Both the position numbers and the translations under genes were made by a program. From the NCBI GenBank assembly GCA_015060625.1, contig SUYC01000001.1, forward strand, positions 340,783 to 404,782: a stretch of DNA of 64,000 nucleotides, written 5' to 3'. This DNA comes from Xylanibacter ruminicola (GTDB lineage Bacteria > Bacteroidota > Bacteroidia > Bacteroidales > Bacteroidaceae). The notes beneath the pieces were generated by a model that had not been told where the DNA came from, made no database searches, and was given only the letters and a program-made list of their open reading frames with translations. Numbering within the stretch: the stretch's first letter is position 1; each line of letters begins with the position of its first letter. Shown here in pieces: positions 43,854 to 52,977 of this stretch.

Positions 43854-44804
43854 TTACTTAGATACTGGTTTTACTTGTTTTTGTTCCATCTTGCGCATCT
43901 TCTGAATATCGCCAATGGTTAATGGTCGTCCGGCAATATGATGCCCTGGGCCGCGTTGCGATTCGTACTGAGCCGTATCAAGCTGCAGTTCAGAGATGCT
44001 GTCGGGCTGTGGTTGTGGTACAGCGGGCTGATCGATGATCTTATTGTGGAATCGGAACAGCTGGATGTTGTTAGCCAACAGCAGACATAGATTGTTGGTA
44101 TCGTCGGTTGATGGACGCATGCCGCACATCACAAAACCCTTGATCTCTTTCACGCGATCCTTGCAGTAAGGGAAACGAAGGGTGGTGATGCCCGACGACG
44201 AAACGGTAGAATACTGCTTGACAGTACTATCGTTGGCATAGGTAATGGCCATATACACCGCAGCCTGACGATTGCCTTGCTGCATAAGCCATGTGGTGTT
44301 CATGCTCAGCATAAAGCTGTCGCCTGCATGATATGAGGTGTCGGCTTTTTGACTGAACTGGTAAAGATGATACGGACGGTCGTTGAACAGCAGCAGTGCC
44401 CGATTGCCTTTCCATACATCGGCGGTATCGCCACTCAGCGAAGCTGTGGTTATCAGCCCCTGACTGACAGCAGCGCCATATTTCTCGGCTTCGGTATTCA
44501 GGCGTTCCTGCACATGCTTGTATATCTCTTGGAATCGGTCGGCACGGGTATAGTAATAAACCAACGACGAATCGAACTGGGCTTGGGTAAGTCCGTGCTT
44601 CTTCAGCACTAATTCGAATGTTAAACGGCGATTATATTCGGGATTACCATCCTGCTGCGAGGCGATGCCTTGCGCCAGATGATAGTCGTAAATCAAATCC
44701 TCCATATCGTCGGGCTGGATATACTCCGATGGCACCGTGGGCTTACAGCTCAGCATCATTGCGGCTGTGGCCACCAAAACAATATGTATTGCCTTACTCT
44801 TCAA
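43854..44804 (-). CDS. DUF4296 lipoprotein
   Basis: The 316-residue product has a lipobox (MMLSCKPTVPSE), so it is a lipoprotein. The next segment, PDDMEDLIYDYHLAQGIAS, followed by HGLTQAQFDSSLVYYYTRAD, is the Bacteroidetes DUF4296 domain. The C-terminal half is variable and ends with a Lys-rich tail. Its start overlaps lspA by 11 bp, a fitting context because LspA processes lipoproteins. Function unknown. Confidence 0.87.
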   Translation of the reverse strand: MKSKAIHIVLVATAAMMLSCKPTVPSEYIQPDDMEDLIYDYHLAQGIASQQDGNPEYNRRLTFELVLKKHGLTQAQFDSSLVYYYTRADRFQEIYKHVQERLNTEAEKYGAAVSQGLITTASLSGDTADVWKGNRALLLFNDRPYHLYQFSQKADTSYHAGDSFMLSMNTTWLMQQGNRQAAVYMAITYANDSTVKQYSTVSSSGITTLRFPYCKDRVKEIKGFVMCGMRPSTDDTNNLCLLLANNIQLFRFHNKIIDQPAVPQPQPDSISELQLDTAQYESQRGPGHHIAGRPLTIGDIQKMRKMEQKQVKPVSK

Positions 44805-45441
44805 CGTTATTCGTATCTTTCTTAAGTGAAATCTTACTTATTTCTTCGCGATAAAACAGCAGCAGAAGCACTACGCTGACACTGATGCTGGCATCGGCAA
44901 AATTAAATACCGGACTAAAGAACACAAAATGCTGTCCGCCCACAAAAGGCATCCATGTGGGCCACTCGGTCTCAATCAACGGGAAGTAGAACATATCTAC
45001 CACCTTACCCATCAGGAAAGGTGCATAACCCGTACCAAAATCAACGAAGTAAGACAGATAATAGGGCGACGACTCGTTAAATATCATGCCATAGAACATG
45101 CAATCGATGAGATTGCCTGCTGCACCGGCCAGCACCATCGAGAGGCACACGATATAGCCTGTGCGAGCATTGCTCTTGACTTGCTGCCAGATGTAATAGC
45201 CAAGCACACTGATAGCTACCACGCGGAACAACGACAACACGATTTTGCTGCCTAACTGCATGCCAAAAGCCATGCCCATGTTCTCGATAAACGTGATATA
45301 AAACCAATCGGTGACGTGGATACTCTCGTGGAGCGTCATCGACGTCTTTACCCAGATCTTGATAGCCTGGTCAATAAGGAGAATGGCGACTATAATTAAT
45401 GTCGCCAATCTACCTTTTGTTATCAGAGGTCCGTGCGTCAC
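44794..45441 (-). CDS. lspA: Lipoprotein signal peptidase
   Basis: Aspartyl protease of the inner membrane that removes lipoprotein signal peptides. Four hydrophobic helices are present. The conserved blocks are LAGAAGNLIDCMFYGMIFNE (first catalytic aspartate) and PVFNFADASISVSVVLLLLF (second). At 215 residues it is somewhat longer than E. coli LspA, due to a loop (GGQHFVFFSP), typical of Bacteroidetes. Overlaps dksA-like upstream by 4 bp. Confidence 0.93.
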   Translation of the reverse strand: MTHGPLITKGRLATLIIVAILLIDQAIKIWVKTSMTLHESIHVTDWFYITFIENMGMAFGMQLGSKIVLSLFRVVAISVLGYYIWQQVKSNARTGYIVCLSMVLAGAAGNLIDCMFYGMIFNESSPYYLSYFVDFGTGYAPFLMGKVVDMFYFPLIETEWPTWMPFVGGQHFVFFSPVFNFADASISVSVVLLLLFYREEISKISLKKDTNNVEE

Positions 45442-45818
45442 TTCTTCTGGTTCAGCTTAGACTCTACACTCAGGGTTGCATGTGGAACGGCACGCAAACG
45501 CTCCTTAGGTATCAGTTTGCCGGTAATACGGTCGATACCATAGGTCTTGTTCTCGATACGAATCAATGCAGCCTTCAGGCCCTGGATAAACTTCTGCTGG
45601 CGGGCTGCCATCGAAATCAGCTCCTCCTTCGACTGGGTAGCACTACCCTCCTCCAATGCCTTGTAGGTGGGCGATGTGTCGTCGACGTCGTTGCTGTCCT
45701 CGTTGGTCAGTACGCGCATCATCTGATCATAATCACGTTTGGCCAAAGCCATCTTCTCATTGATAATCTGACGGAACTCTTCGAGCTCTTCATCAGTATA
45801 GCGAGTCTTCTCTGCCAT
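45438..45818 (-). CDS. DksA/TraR-family regulator without zinc cysteines
   Basis: The 126-residue product has the coiled-coil N-terminal arm (EELEEFRQIINEKMALAKRD) and the globular YGIDRITGKLIPKERLRAVP of the family. In DksA, the second segment carries a cysteine zinc finger (YGICxxTG). Here the Cys positions are replaced (YGIDRITG) and no cysteine occurs in the protein. It probably still binds the RNA polymerase secondary channel, but without zinc. Lies between ileS and lspA. Confidence 0.87.
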   Translation of the reverse strand: MAEKTRYTDEELEEFRQIINEKMALAKRDYDQMMRVLTNEDSNDVDDTSPTYKALEEGSATQSKEELISMAARQQKFIQGLKAALIRIENKTYGIDRITGKLIPKERLRAVPHATLSVESKLNQKK

Positions 45819-45847
45819 AATACTTAATGTTTAGTTATTGATTATTT

Positions 45848-48800
45848 TTAATTCTTAGTAACTGTTATATTCAACTTGAAGTCATCAAACTCAACTTCCT
45901 GACCGTCATTAGGTTGTAGAGTAATATTATCGGCCAGTACCTGAGTCTTGATGTAGTCGGCAAAGCTGCTTACAGCCTTCTCAACCTCGGCATTTGGAGC
46001 CAGCACCACACAGATGCGGTCGGTAATCTCAAAGCCGCTCTCCTTACGGATGTTCTGGATGCGGTTGATCAGCTCGCGAGCCATACCCTCGTTCTTCAGC
46101 TCCTCGGTGAGCTCTACCTCGAGTGCTACAGTCAGGTTACCCTCGTTGGCTACCAACCAGCCTGGGATATCCTCGCTGATGATTTCAACATCGGCAGCCT
46201 CGACAGTGATAGCCTGATCCTCGACAGTAATACCGATGGTGCCCTGCTTCTCGAGCTCGGCAATCTGATCCTGCGAAAGGGCATCCATTGCGGCAGCCAC
46301 ACTCTTCATGAGCTTACCGAACTTCTTACCCATGGTGCGGAAGTTGCACTTCACCTTCTTAACCAGCACGCCGGCACCCTCAACAAAGCGAAGCTCCTTG
46401 ACGTTCACCTCGTTCATAATCAGGTCCTTCACAGCCTCGATGTGCTTCTTCTGTGTCTCGTCAACAGCAGGAATCATGATGGCCTGCAGTGGCTGGCGCA
46501 CCTTGATGTTGACCTTGCGGCGCAGAGCCAGAACCATCGATGTAATCTTCTGGGCCATCTGCATGCGTGCCTCCAGATCCTTGTCAATCTGTGCCTCGTC
46601 GGCTACAGGGAATTTGTCCAGGTGTACTGAGTCGAGCTCGCCACCCAGGTCCTTATACAGCTGGTCGGCATAGAATGGTGCAAATGGAGCCAGCAGCTTG
46701 GCTACTGTCATCAAGCAGGTATAGAGTGTCTGGTAAGCCGAGAGCTTATCCTCGCTCATCTCCTTACCCCAGAAACGTTTGCGGTTCAAACGAACGAACC
46801 AGTTACTCAGATCGTCGTTCACGAAGGCGTCGATCAGTCGGCCAGCACGGGTTGGGTCGTAACCATCCAACTCGGTTTCGACACCCTTGATGAGGGTATT
46901 CAGACAAGAGAGGATCCAGCGGTCGATCTCAGGGCGCTTCTCGAATGCCACCTGTGCAGTTGCGGGGTCGAAACCATCCACGTTAGCATAGAGGGCGAAG
47001 AAACTATAGGTGTTATAAAGTGTTCCGAAGAACTTGCGACGAACCTCATCTACGCCCTCTGGGTCGAACTTCAGGTTGTCCCAAGGCTCAGAGTTGGTCA
47101 TCATATACAAACGTACGGCATCCGAGCCATACTTGTCGATCATATCAAATGGGTTCACCACGTTACCCACGTGCTTCGACATCTTGTTGCCCTTGGCATC
47201 GAGCACCAGACCTGAAGAAATCACATTCTTGAAGGCTACTGAGTCGAAAATCATGGTAGCGATAGCGTGCAAGGTAAAGAACCAACCACGGGTCTGGTCA
47301 ACACCCTCGTTGATAAAGTCGCATGGGAAGGCGATATGCTTGTCGATCAGTTCCTTATTCTCAAATGGATAGTGGATCTGAGCATAAGGCATCGAACCAG
47401 AGTCGAACCAAACGTCAATCAGGTCGGTTTCGCGCTTCATAGGCTTACCGCTCTCTGAAACGAGCACGATATTGTCAACGTATGGACGGTGCAGGTCGAT
47501 CTTGTCGTAGTTCTCCTTCGACATATCACCAGGCACGAAACCATTATCCTTCAGTGGGTTCGAAGTCATAAAGCCTGCCTTTACAGCCTTTTCGATCTCG
47601 TTATAGAGTTCCTCAACCGAACCAATGCAGATTTCCTTGCCGTCCTCGTCGCGCCAGATAGGCAATGGAGTTCCCCAGAAGCGTGAACGCGACAGGTTCC
47701 AGTCGTTCAGGTTCTCCAGCCAGTTTCCGAAACGGCCTGTACCAGTGCTCTCGGGCTGCCAGTTGATGGTCTTGTTCAGTTCGACCATACGATCCTTCTT
47801 GGCAGTAGAACGGATAAACCAAGAGTCGAGTGGATAATAAAGCACGGGCTTATCTGTACGCCAGCAGTGAGGATAGTTGTGCACGTGCTTCTCGATCTTG
47901 AGTGCAGTACCCTCCTGCTTCATCTCCATACAAATCACGATGTTCAGATCCTCAGCCTTGGCTGCTGCCTGCTCGTCGTACTTGCCATCCTTGTTGAACT
48001 CGGGGGCGTAGGCGTTCTTCACGTAGTCGCCAGCATGGTGACCGTAGGCCTTTGCATCTACGCACTTCTCAACAAAGTTATTGTCGAGCTCGTCCATCAC
48101 ATAGTACTTACCCTCCAGGTCAACCATAGGACGAGTTTCACCTTTCTTATTAATAAGGAACAGGCTTGGGATGCAGGCATCCTTTGCCACCTTGGCGTCG
48201 TCGGCACCGAAAGTAGGCGCAATATGCACAATACCGGCACCATCCTCGGTAGTCACGTAGTCGCCAGGAATCACGCGGAAAGCTTCGCTCTCCATCTCCA
48301 CAAACTGATCCTTGCCATTCTCGCTGGCAAACACCTTCTCGGGATGAGCGGCAGCGTAGGCCTTCACATAGTCGGCAGCGTTCTGGTCGAGCTTAGCCGA
48401 TGGCTTCACCCAAGGCATCAGCTGCTGATACTTCATACCTACCAACTCCTGACCGGTGTAACGGCCAACAATGCGGTAAGGCACGAATTTCTCGCCCTTG
48501 TGGTACTCAGGCATCTCCTCGCCATCAGTGATGTTACCCTCTGGTGAGAGATAGGCATTCAGTCGGCTCTCGGCCAACACGATGGTTATCTTCTCGCCAT
48601 TATAGGCATTATAGGTCTGAACAGCCACATAATCAATCTTCGGACCAACACAGAGTGCCGTGTTCGAAGGCAAGGTCCAAGGTGTGGTGGTCCAGGCTAC
48701 AAAGTAAGCCTCGCCCCACTTGGTCCACTCTTCCTTAGGATTGAGGGCCTTGAACAGTGCTGTTACAGTGGTGTCCTTTACATCGCGATAGCAACCAGGC

Positions 48801-49408
48801 TGGTTCAGCTCGTGCGAGCTCAGACCAGTACCGGCAGCTGGCGAATATGGCTGAATGGTGTAGCCCTTGTAGAGCAAGCCCTTCTTGTAGAACTGCTGCA
48901 GGAGCCACCACAGAGTTTCGATATACTTGTTGTCGTAGGTGATATAGGGGTTATCCAAATCCACAAAGTAACCCATCTTCTCGGTGAGGTCGCGCCACTC
49001 CTGTGTGAACATCATCACATTCTCGCGGCACTTCTTATTGTAATCCTCAGTAGAGATATACTTGTCGGATGCTTTGTTATCAATATCAGCCTTGGTAATA
49101 CCCAACTCTTTCTCAACGCCCAACTCTACAGGCAGTCCGTGAGTATCCCAACCAGCCTTACGCTTTACCTGATAACCCTTCATGGTCTTATAACGGTTGA
49201 AGGTATCCTTGATGGTACGAGCCAGCACGTGGTGAATACCTGGATGACCGTTAGCCGAGGGAGGACCCTCGAAGAATACAAACTGTGGACATCCCTCACG
49301 TTCGTCGACCGAACGCCAGAATACGTTTTTCTCGCGCCACATCTCCAGGATATCATTGTTAACCTGGGTCAGATTCAAGCCGTTATGTTCTGCAAACTTC
49401 TTTGCCAT
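45848..49408 (-). CDS. ileS: Isoleucyl-tRNA synthetase (eukaryotic-like type 2)
   Basis: Class I synthetase charging tRNA-Ile. The HIGH motif is within PPSANGHPGIHHVLA (about 50-64) and the KMSKS motif is KGNKMSKHVGN (about 732-742). An editing domain lies between (WTTTPWTLPSNTAL), and the anticodon-binding domain follows. The 1186-residue length and the PSANGHPGIHH signature are those of the type 2 enzymes, a class known for reduced mupirocin sensitivity. First gene of a leftward run of eight genes; strong promoter at 49487-49456. Confidence 0.97.
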   Translation of the reverse strand: MAKKFAEHNGLNLTQVNNDILEMWREKNVFWRSVDEREGCPQFVFFEGPPSANGHPGIHHVLARTIKDTFNRYKTMKGYQVKRKAGWDTHGLPVELGVEKELGITKADIDNKASDKYISTEDYNKKCRENVMMFTQEWRDLTEKMGYFVDLDNPYITYDNKYIETLWWLLQQFYKKGLLYKGYTIQPYSPAAGTGLSSHELNQPGCYRDVKDTTVTALFKALNPKEEWTKWGEAYFVAWTTTPWTLPSNTALCVGPKIDYVAVQTYNAYNGEKITIVLAESRLNAYLSPEGNITDGEEMPEYHKGEKFVPYRIVGRYTGQELVGMKYQQLMPWVKPSAKLDQNAADYVKAYAAAHPEKVFASENGKDQFVEMESEAFRVIPGDYVTTEDGAGIVHIAPTFGADDAKVAKDACIPSLFLINKKGETRPMVDLEGKYYVMDELDNNFVEKCVDAKAYGHHAGDYVKNAYAPEFNKDGKYDEQAAAKAEDLNIVICMEMKQEGTALKIEKHVHNYPHCWRTDKPVLYYPLDSWFIRSTAKKDRMVELNKTINWQPESTGTGRFGNWLENLNDWNLSRSRFWGTPLPIWRDEDGKEICIGSVEELYNEIEKAVKAGFMTSNPLKDNGFVPGDMSKENYDKIDLHRPYVDNIVLVSESGKPMKRETDLIDVWFDSGSMPYAQIHYPFENKELIDKHIAFPCDFINEGVDQTRGWFFTLHAIATMIFDSVAFKNVISSGLVLDAKGNKMSKHVGNVVNPFDMIDKYGSDAVRLYMMTNSEPWDNLKFDPEGVDEVRRKFFGTLYNTYSFFALYANVDGFDPATAQVAFEKRPEIDRWILSCLNTLIKGVETELDGYDPTRAGRLIDAFVNDDLSNWFVRLNRKRFWGKEMSEDKLSAYQTLYTCLMTVAKLLAPFAPFYADQLYKDLGGELDSVHLDKFPVADEAQIDKDLEARMQMAQKITSMVLALRRKVNIKVRQPLQAIMIPAVDETQKKHIEAVKDLIMNEVNVKELRFVEGAGVLVKKVKCNFRTMGKKFGKLMKSVAAAMDALSQDQIAELEKQGTIGITVEDQAITVEAADVEIISEDIPGWLVANEGNLTVALEVELTEELKNEGMARELINRIQNIRKESGFEITDRICVVLAPNAEVEKAVSSFADYIKTQVLADNITLQPNDGQEVEFDDFKLNITVTKN

Positions 49409-49455
49409 ATCCTACTTTTTTAGCTTCTATATTTTAACCTTTATTATTTAGCGTG

Positions 49456-49487
49456 CAAAGGTAGTGATTTTATCTGACCTGACCAAA
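49456..49487 (-). promoter_or_regulatory. Promoter of the ileS run
   Basis: Minus strand TTTG (49487-49484), 20 bp, TACCTTTG (49463-49456). Confidence 0.87.
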
Positions 49488-49532
49488 GAAATAAATAATT
49501 TTAAGATTTATCCGCGAAAAAATGCGCAAAAA

Positions 49533-49564
49533 TTTCGTATATTCAAATAATTTGCCTAAATTTG
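49533..49564 (+). promoter_or_regulatory. Promoter of the Dcu transporter gene
   Basis: TTTC (49533-49536), 20 bp, TAAATTTG (49557-49564). Confidence 0.65.
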
Positions 49565-49612
49565 CCGTCATAATTCCAATAATAACAACTTAAAACGATC
49601 GATTTTTAACGT

Positions 49613-51061
49613 ATGATTACATTTTCAATGATTCTACAGCTTTGTATCGTTCTTGGTGCACTGTGGGTTGGTTCCCGTTATGGCAGTCTGGCCTTGGGAG
49701 CTATTTCGGGAATTGGATTGGCTATTCTGGTGTTTGGCTTCGGACTTAAACCAGGAACGCCACCAACAGACGTAATTTACATCATCATTGCTGCTGTAAC
49801 GTGTGCAGGAATCATGCAGGCTTCGGGCGGTATGGATTGGCTGATACAGATAGCCGAAAAGCTGCTGCGCAAGCATCCTGACCACATCACGTTTTTTGCA
49901 CCGCTGTGCACATTCTTCCTGACGGTGCTGGTAGGAACAGGTCACGTGGTTTACACGCTGATGCCTATCATCTGCGACATCGCGCTTAAGAAAGGTATCC
50001 GTCCGGAGCGCCCGTGTGGTGTTGCCTCTATTGCCTCGCAGGTGGGTATCACCTGTTCGCCTATTGCTGCGGCTGTGGTGGCCTTCGTCACCATTTCTAA
50101 TGCCAACCACTTCGACATCACCATTCCTCGTGTACTCATGATCAGCATTCCTGCTTGTCTTTGCGGACTGATTGCTGCTGCCGCCGCTTCATACCATCGC
50201 GGACTTGACCTGGACAAGGATCCTGAGTTCCAGAAAAAAATCGCCGACCCTGCTCAGCGCGAATATATCTATGGCTCCAATGCCACCACGCTCGACAAGG
50301 AGATTCCTCAGTCGGCCAAGAATGCCGTATTCATCTTCCTGGGTGCTCTGGCCGTCATCGTACTGTTTGCAGCCCTACCCGACCTGCTGCCTTCATACCC
50401 CACCGTCAAGGCGGTCAAGGATGCAGGTGACCTGACGCTCGTAAGTGGTGTTACCATCTCGGCATCAGCACTGGCCAAGGCTGGTGTCGTGGCCGAAGGA
50501 TTCACCGAGAACGGCATGGTGGACCTCAAGATGAATCTGGTCATCCAGATTGTCATGATTTCTGCTGCCGCACTCATGATCATCTTCTGCAAGGCGCAGC
50601 CCAAGAAAGCCGTGGCCGGACCTGTATGGCAGTCGGGTATGGTGGCCGTAGTAGCCATCTATGGCATCGCGTGGCTGGCCGACACATATTTCTCTAACTA
50701 TATGACCGAGATGCAGGATATGCTTGCCAATATCGTCAAAGAATATCCTTGGAGTATCGCCTTTGTATTCTTCATGGTTTCAGTACTCATCAACTCACAG
50801 GGTGCAGTAGTGGTAGCCATGTTGCCTCTGGCATATAAGTTGGGTATTCCTGGTCCTGTACTGCTGGGTGTGCTACCTGCGGTTTACGGCTACTTCTTCA
50901 TCCCCAACTACCCCAGCGATATCGCTACGGTCAACTTCGACCGCTCGGGCACTACGGTGATAGGCAAATACCTGCTGAACCACTCGTTCATGATGCCAGG
51001 ACTCATCAGCGTAATCGTCTCTACGATAGTGGCTTACGCCCTTGCAATGCTGTTCTACTAA
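49613..51061 (+). CDS. Anaerobic C4-dicarboxylate transporter (Dcu family)
   Basis: Polytopic membrane protein of 482 residues. It opens ILQLCIVLGALWVGSRYGSL and has YIIIAAVTCAGIMQASGGMD, FLTVLVGTGHVVYTLMPIIC and GVASIASQVGITCSPIAAAV, all conserved in DcuA/DcuB. The role is exchange of fumarate, malate or aspartate for succinate, which fits the fumarate-reducing metabolism of Bacteroidales. DcuA and DcuB cannot be told apart by eye. Monocistronic. Confidence 0.92.
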   Translation: MITFSMILQLCIVLGALWVGSRYGSLALGAISGIGLAILVFGFGLKPGTPPTDVIYIIIAAVTCAGIMQASGGMDWLIQIAEKLLRKHPDHITFFAPLCTFFLTVLVGTGHVVYTLMPIICDIALKKGIRPERPCGVASIASQVGITCSPIAAAVVAFVTISNANHFDITIPRVLMISIPACLCGLIAAAAASYHRGLDLDKDPEFQKKIADPAQREYIYGSNATTLDKEIPQSAKNAVFIFLGALAVIVLFAALPDLLPSYPTVKAVKDAGDLTLVSGVTISASALAKAGVVAEGFTENGMVDLKMNLVIQIVMISAAALMIIFCKAQPKKAVAGPVWQSGMVAVVAIYGIAWLADTYFSNYMTEMQDMLANIVKEYPWSIAFVFFMVSVLINSQGAVVVAMLPLAYKLGIPGPVLLGVLPAVYGYFFIPNYPSDIATVNFDRSGTTVIGKYLLNHSFMMPGLISVIVSTIVAYALAMLFY

Positions 51062-51077
51062 CCCCCTATAAAAAAAT

Positions 51078-51113
51078 AGCCCCCGCTAAAAAACTTAGCG
51101 GGGGTTACTTTTT
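51078..51113. terminator. Bidirectional terminator
   Basis: CCCCCGCTAA and TTAGCGGGGG form a 10-bp stem with A and T runs on either side, between the Dcu gene (+) and the phosphosugar mutase gene (-). Confidence 0.9.
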
Positions 51114-51122
51114 TTTATATGC

Positions 51123-52868
51123 TTAGAGATTCAGACTCTTCTTGATAGCCTCGATCTTCTCCTCGGCAGCCTTGGTGCAGCGCTCGTAGCAGCCTGCACA
51201 CTTGAAGCTGGGATCCTTCACCTCGGTATAGAACTTAATCTTTGGCTCTGTACCTGAAGGACGAACTGATACCTTTGTACCATCCTCGCAGAACCACTGC
51301 AGCACGTTGCTGGTGTCAGGCATATTCAACTTCTCAACACTTCCGTCGGCCTTCTTAGCCTCCAGAGTCTGATAGTCCTTCCACAAGCAAACCTTGCTAC
51401 CGCCCAGCTCCTTTGGAGGATTAGCACGGAAGTCGGCCATCATCTGCTTAATCTCGTCGGCACCAGTCTTACCAGGACGAACCACGTTGATGGTCACCTC
51501 CTTAGAGAAACCGTACTCCTTGTAGATGTTCATCAGCAGATCGTAGAGGGTCATACCGTTATCACGAGCCCATGCAGCAATCTCACAAATCAAGCAGATT
51601 GATGCTGGAGAGTCCTTATCGCGCACCTTGTCGAATGGCAGGAAGCCGAAGCTCTCCTCACCACCACCGATAAACTTCTTAACGCCCTCAGAGATGCGAA
51701 TCTCGTTAGCAATCCACTTAAAGCCTGTGTAGCAGTCGCGATACTCCACGCCATTCTTCTTGGCAATCTCGGCAATAACCTCGGTTGTAACAATGGTCTT
51801 CACCAGGAACTCGTTGCCCTTCAGCTGGCCAAGCTTCTTCTTGTTGGCAATGATATACCACGAGAACATCATACAGGTCTGGTTACCATTCAGAATCTCC
51901 CACTCGCCCTTGGCATTGCGGCAAACGATAGCCAAGCGGTCGGCGTCAGGGTCAGAAGCAATCACCAGGTCGGCATTCAGGCGTGTACCCAGCTTCATGC
52001 CCAGTGTCATAGCCTCGGCATTCTCTGGGTTAGGACTAACCACTGTGGGGAAGTTACCGTCGATCACCATCTGCTCGGGAACCACGTGAATGTTCTGGAA
52101 GCCCCAAGAACGCAGTGCCTCTGGAATAATCACACGACCTGTTCCATGCATAGGACTGTAAACAATGTTCAAGTCCTTCTGGCGCAGGATGACGTCCTGA
52201 TCCACCATAGCCTCTTTCACAGCCTGCAGGTAGTCCCAGTCCATCTCACCACCGATGATATCGATAAGCTCCTTGTTGCCTTCAAACTTCACGTCCTCAA
52301 TCTTCACCTTGTTCACCTCGTCGATGATACCCTTATCGTGTGGAGCCAGCACCTGAGCACCATCGTCCCAGTAAGCCTTGTAGCCATTATACTCGCGAGG
52401 GTTGTGTGAAGCAGTTACGTTAACACCGGCCTGACAGCCAAGCTGACGGATGGCGAACGATATCTCTGGTGTGGGGCGAAGGCTCTCAAACAGATATACC
52501 TTAATACCGTTGGCCGAGAAGATATCAGCCACTGTCTCTGCAAACATACGACCGTTGTTGCGGCAGTCGTGACCAACAACAACCGAGCTCTGCTTGCCTG
52601 GGAATGCCTTCAAGATATAGTTGGCAAAACCCTGTGTGGCCATGCCTACGATGTATTTGTTCATACGGTTGGTACCAGCCCCCATAATACCACGGAGTCC
52701 ACCTGTACCAAACTCAAGATTCTGATAGAAAGCATCAATCAGCGCTGTTTTGTCGGCATTGTCGAGCATTGCCTGTACTTCCTTACGTGTCTCCTCATCA
52801 AAGGCTGGAGAAAGCCATTCCTTAGCCCGTGCCTCGCACTGAGCAATCAGTTGTGTATTGTCTGCCAT
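51123..52868 (-). CDS. Phosphoglucomutase/phosphomannomutase family (PgcA-like)
   Basis: Alpha-D-phosphohexomutase of 581 residues interconverting hexose 1- and 6-phosphates. The catalytic serine is in TASHNPREYNGYK (about 149), the metal loop is ASDPDADRLAIV (about 300-311), the sugar loop GGGEESFGFL, and the phosphate loop VRPSGTEPKIKFY. All four are intact. Length and motifs match the long PgcA-type enzymes. Monocistronic. Confidence 0.94.
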   Translation of the reverse strand: MADNTQLIAQCEARAKEWLSPAFDEETRKEVQAMLDNADKTALIDAFYQNLEFGTGGLRGIMGAGTNRMNKYIVGMATQGFANYILKAFPGKQSSVVVGHDCRNNGRMFAETVADIFSANGIKVYLFESLRPTPEISFAIRQLGCQAGVNVTASHNPREYNGYKAYWDDGAQVLAPHDKGIIDEVNKVKIEDVKFEGNKELIDIIGGEMDWDYLQAVKEAMVDQDVILRQKDLNIVYSPMHGTGRVIIPEALRSWGFQNIHVVPEQMVIDGNFPTVVSPNPENAEAMTLGMKLGTRLNADLVIASDPDADRLAIVCRNAKGEWEILNGNQTCMMFSWYIIANKKKLGQLKGNEFLVKTIVTTEVIAEIAKKNGVEYRDCYTGFKWIANEIRISEGVKKFIGGGEESFGFLPFDKVRDKDSPASICLICEIAAWARDNGMTLYDLLMNIYKEYGFSKEVTINVVRPGKTGADEIKQMMADFRANPPKELGGSKVCLWKDYQTLEAKKADGSVEKLNMPDTSNVLQWFCEDGTKVSVRPSGTEPKIKFYTEVKDPSFKCAGCYERCTKAAEEKIEAIKKSLNL

Positions 52869-52930
52869 AATCTTAATATATTATCTTTGTAGATTATATA
52901 AAAAATTCTATTTTGCGAAGTTACAAAAAT

Positions 52931-52967
52931 AAAACGAGAAATGACTCAAATCATCTCTCGTTTTATA
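52931..52967 (-). terminator. Terminator of the TPR gene
   Basis: AAAACGAGA and TCTCGTTTT with an inner ATGA/TCAT pair; on the minus strand followed by TTTTATTTTTG. Confidence 0.85.
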
Positions 52968-52977
52968 ATTCCTTAAC

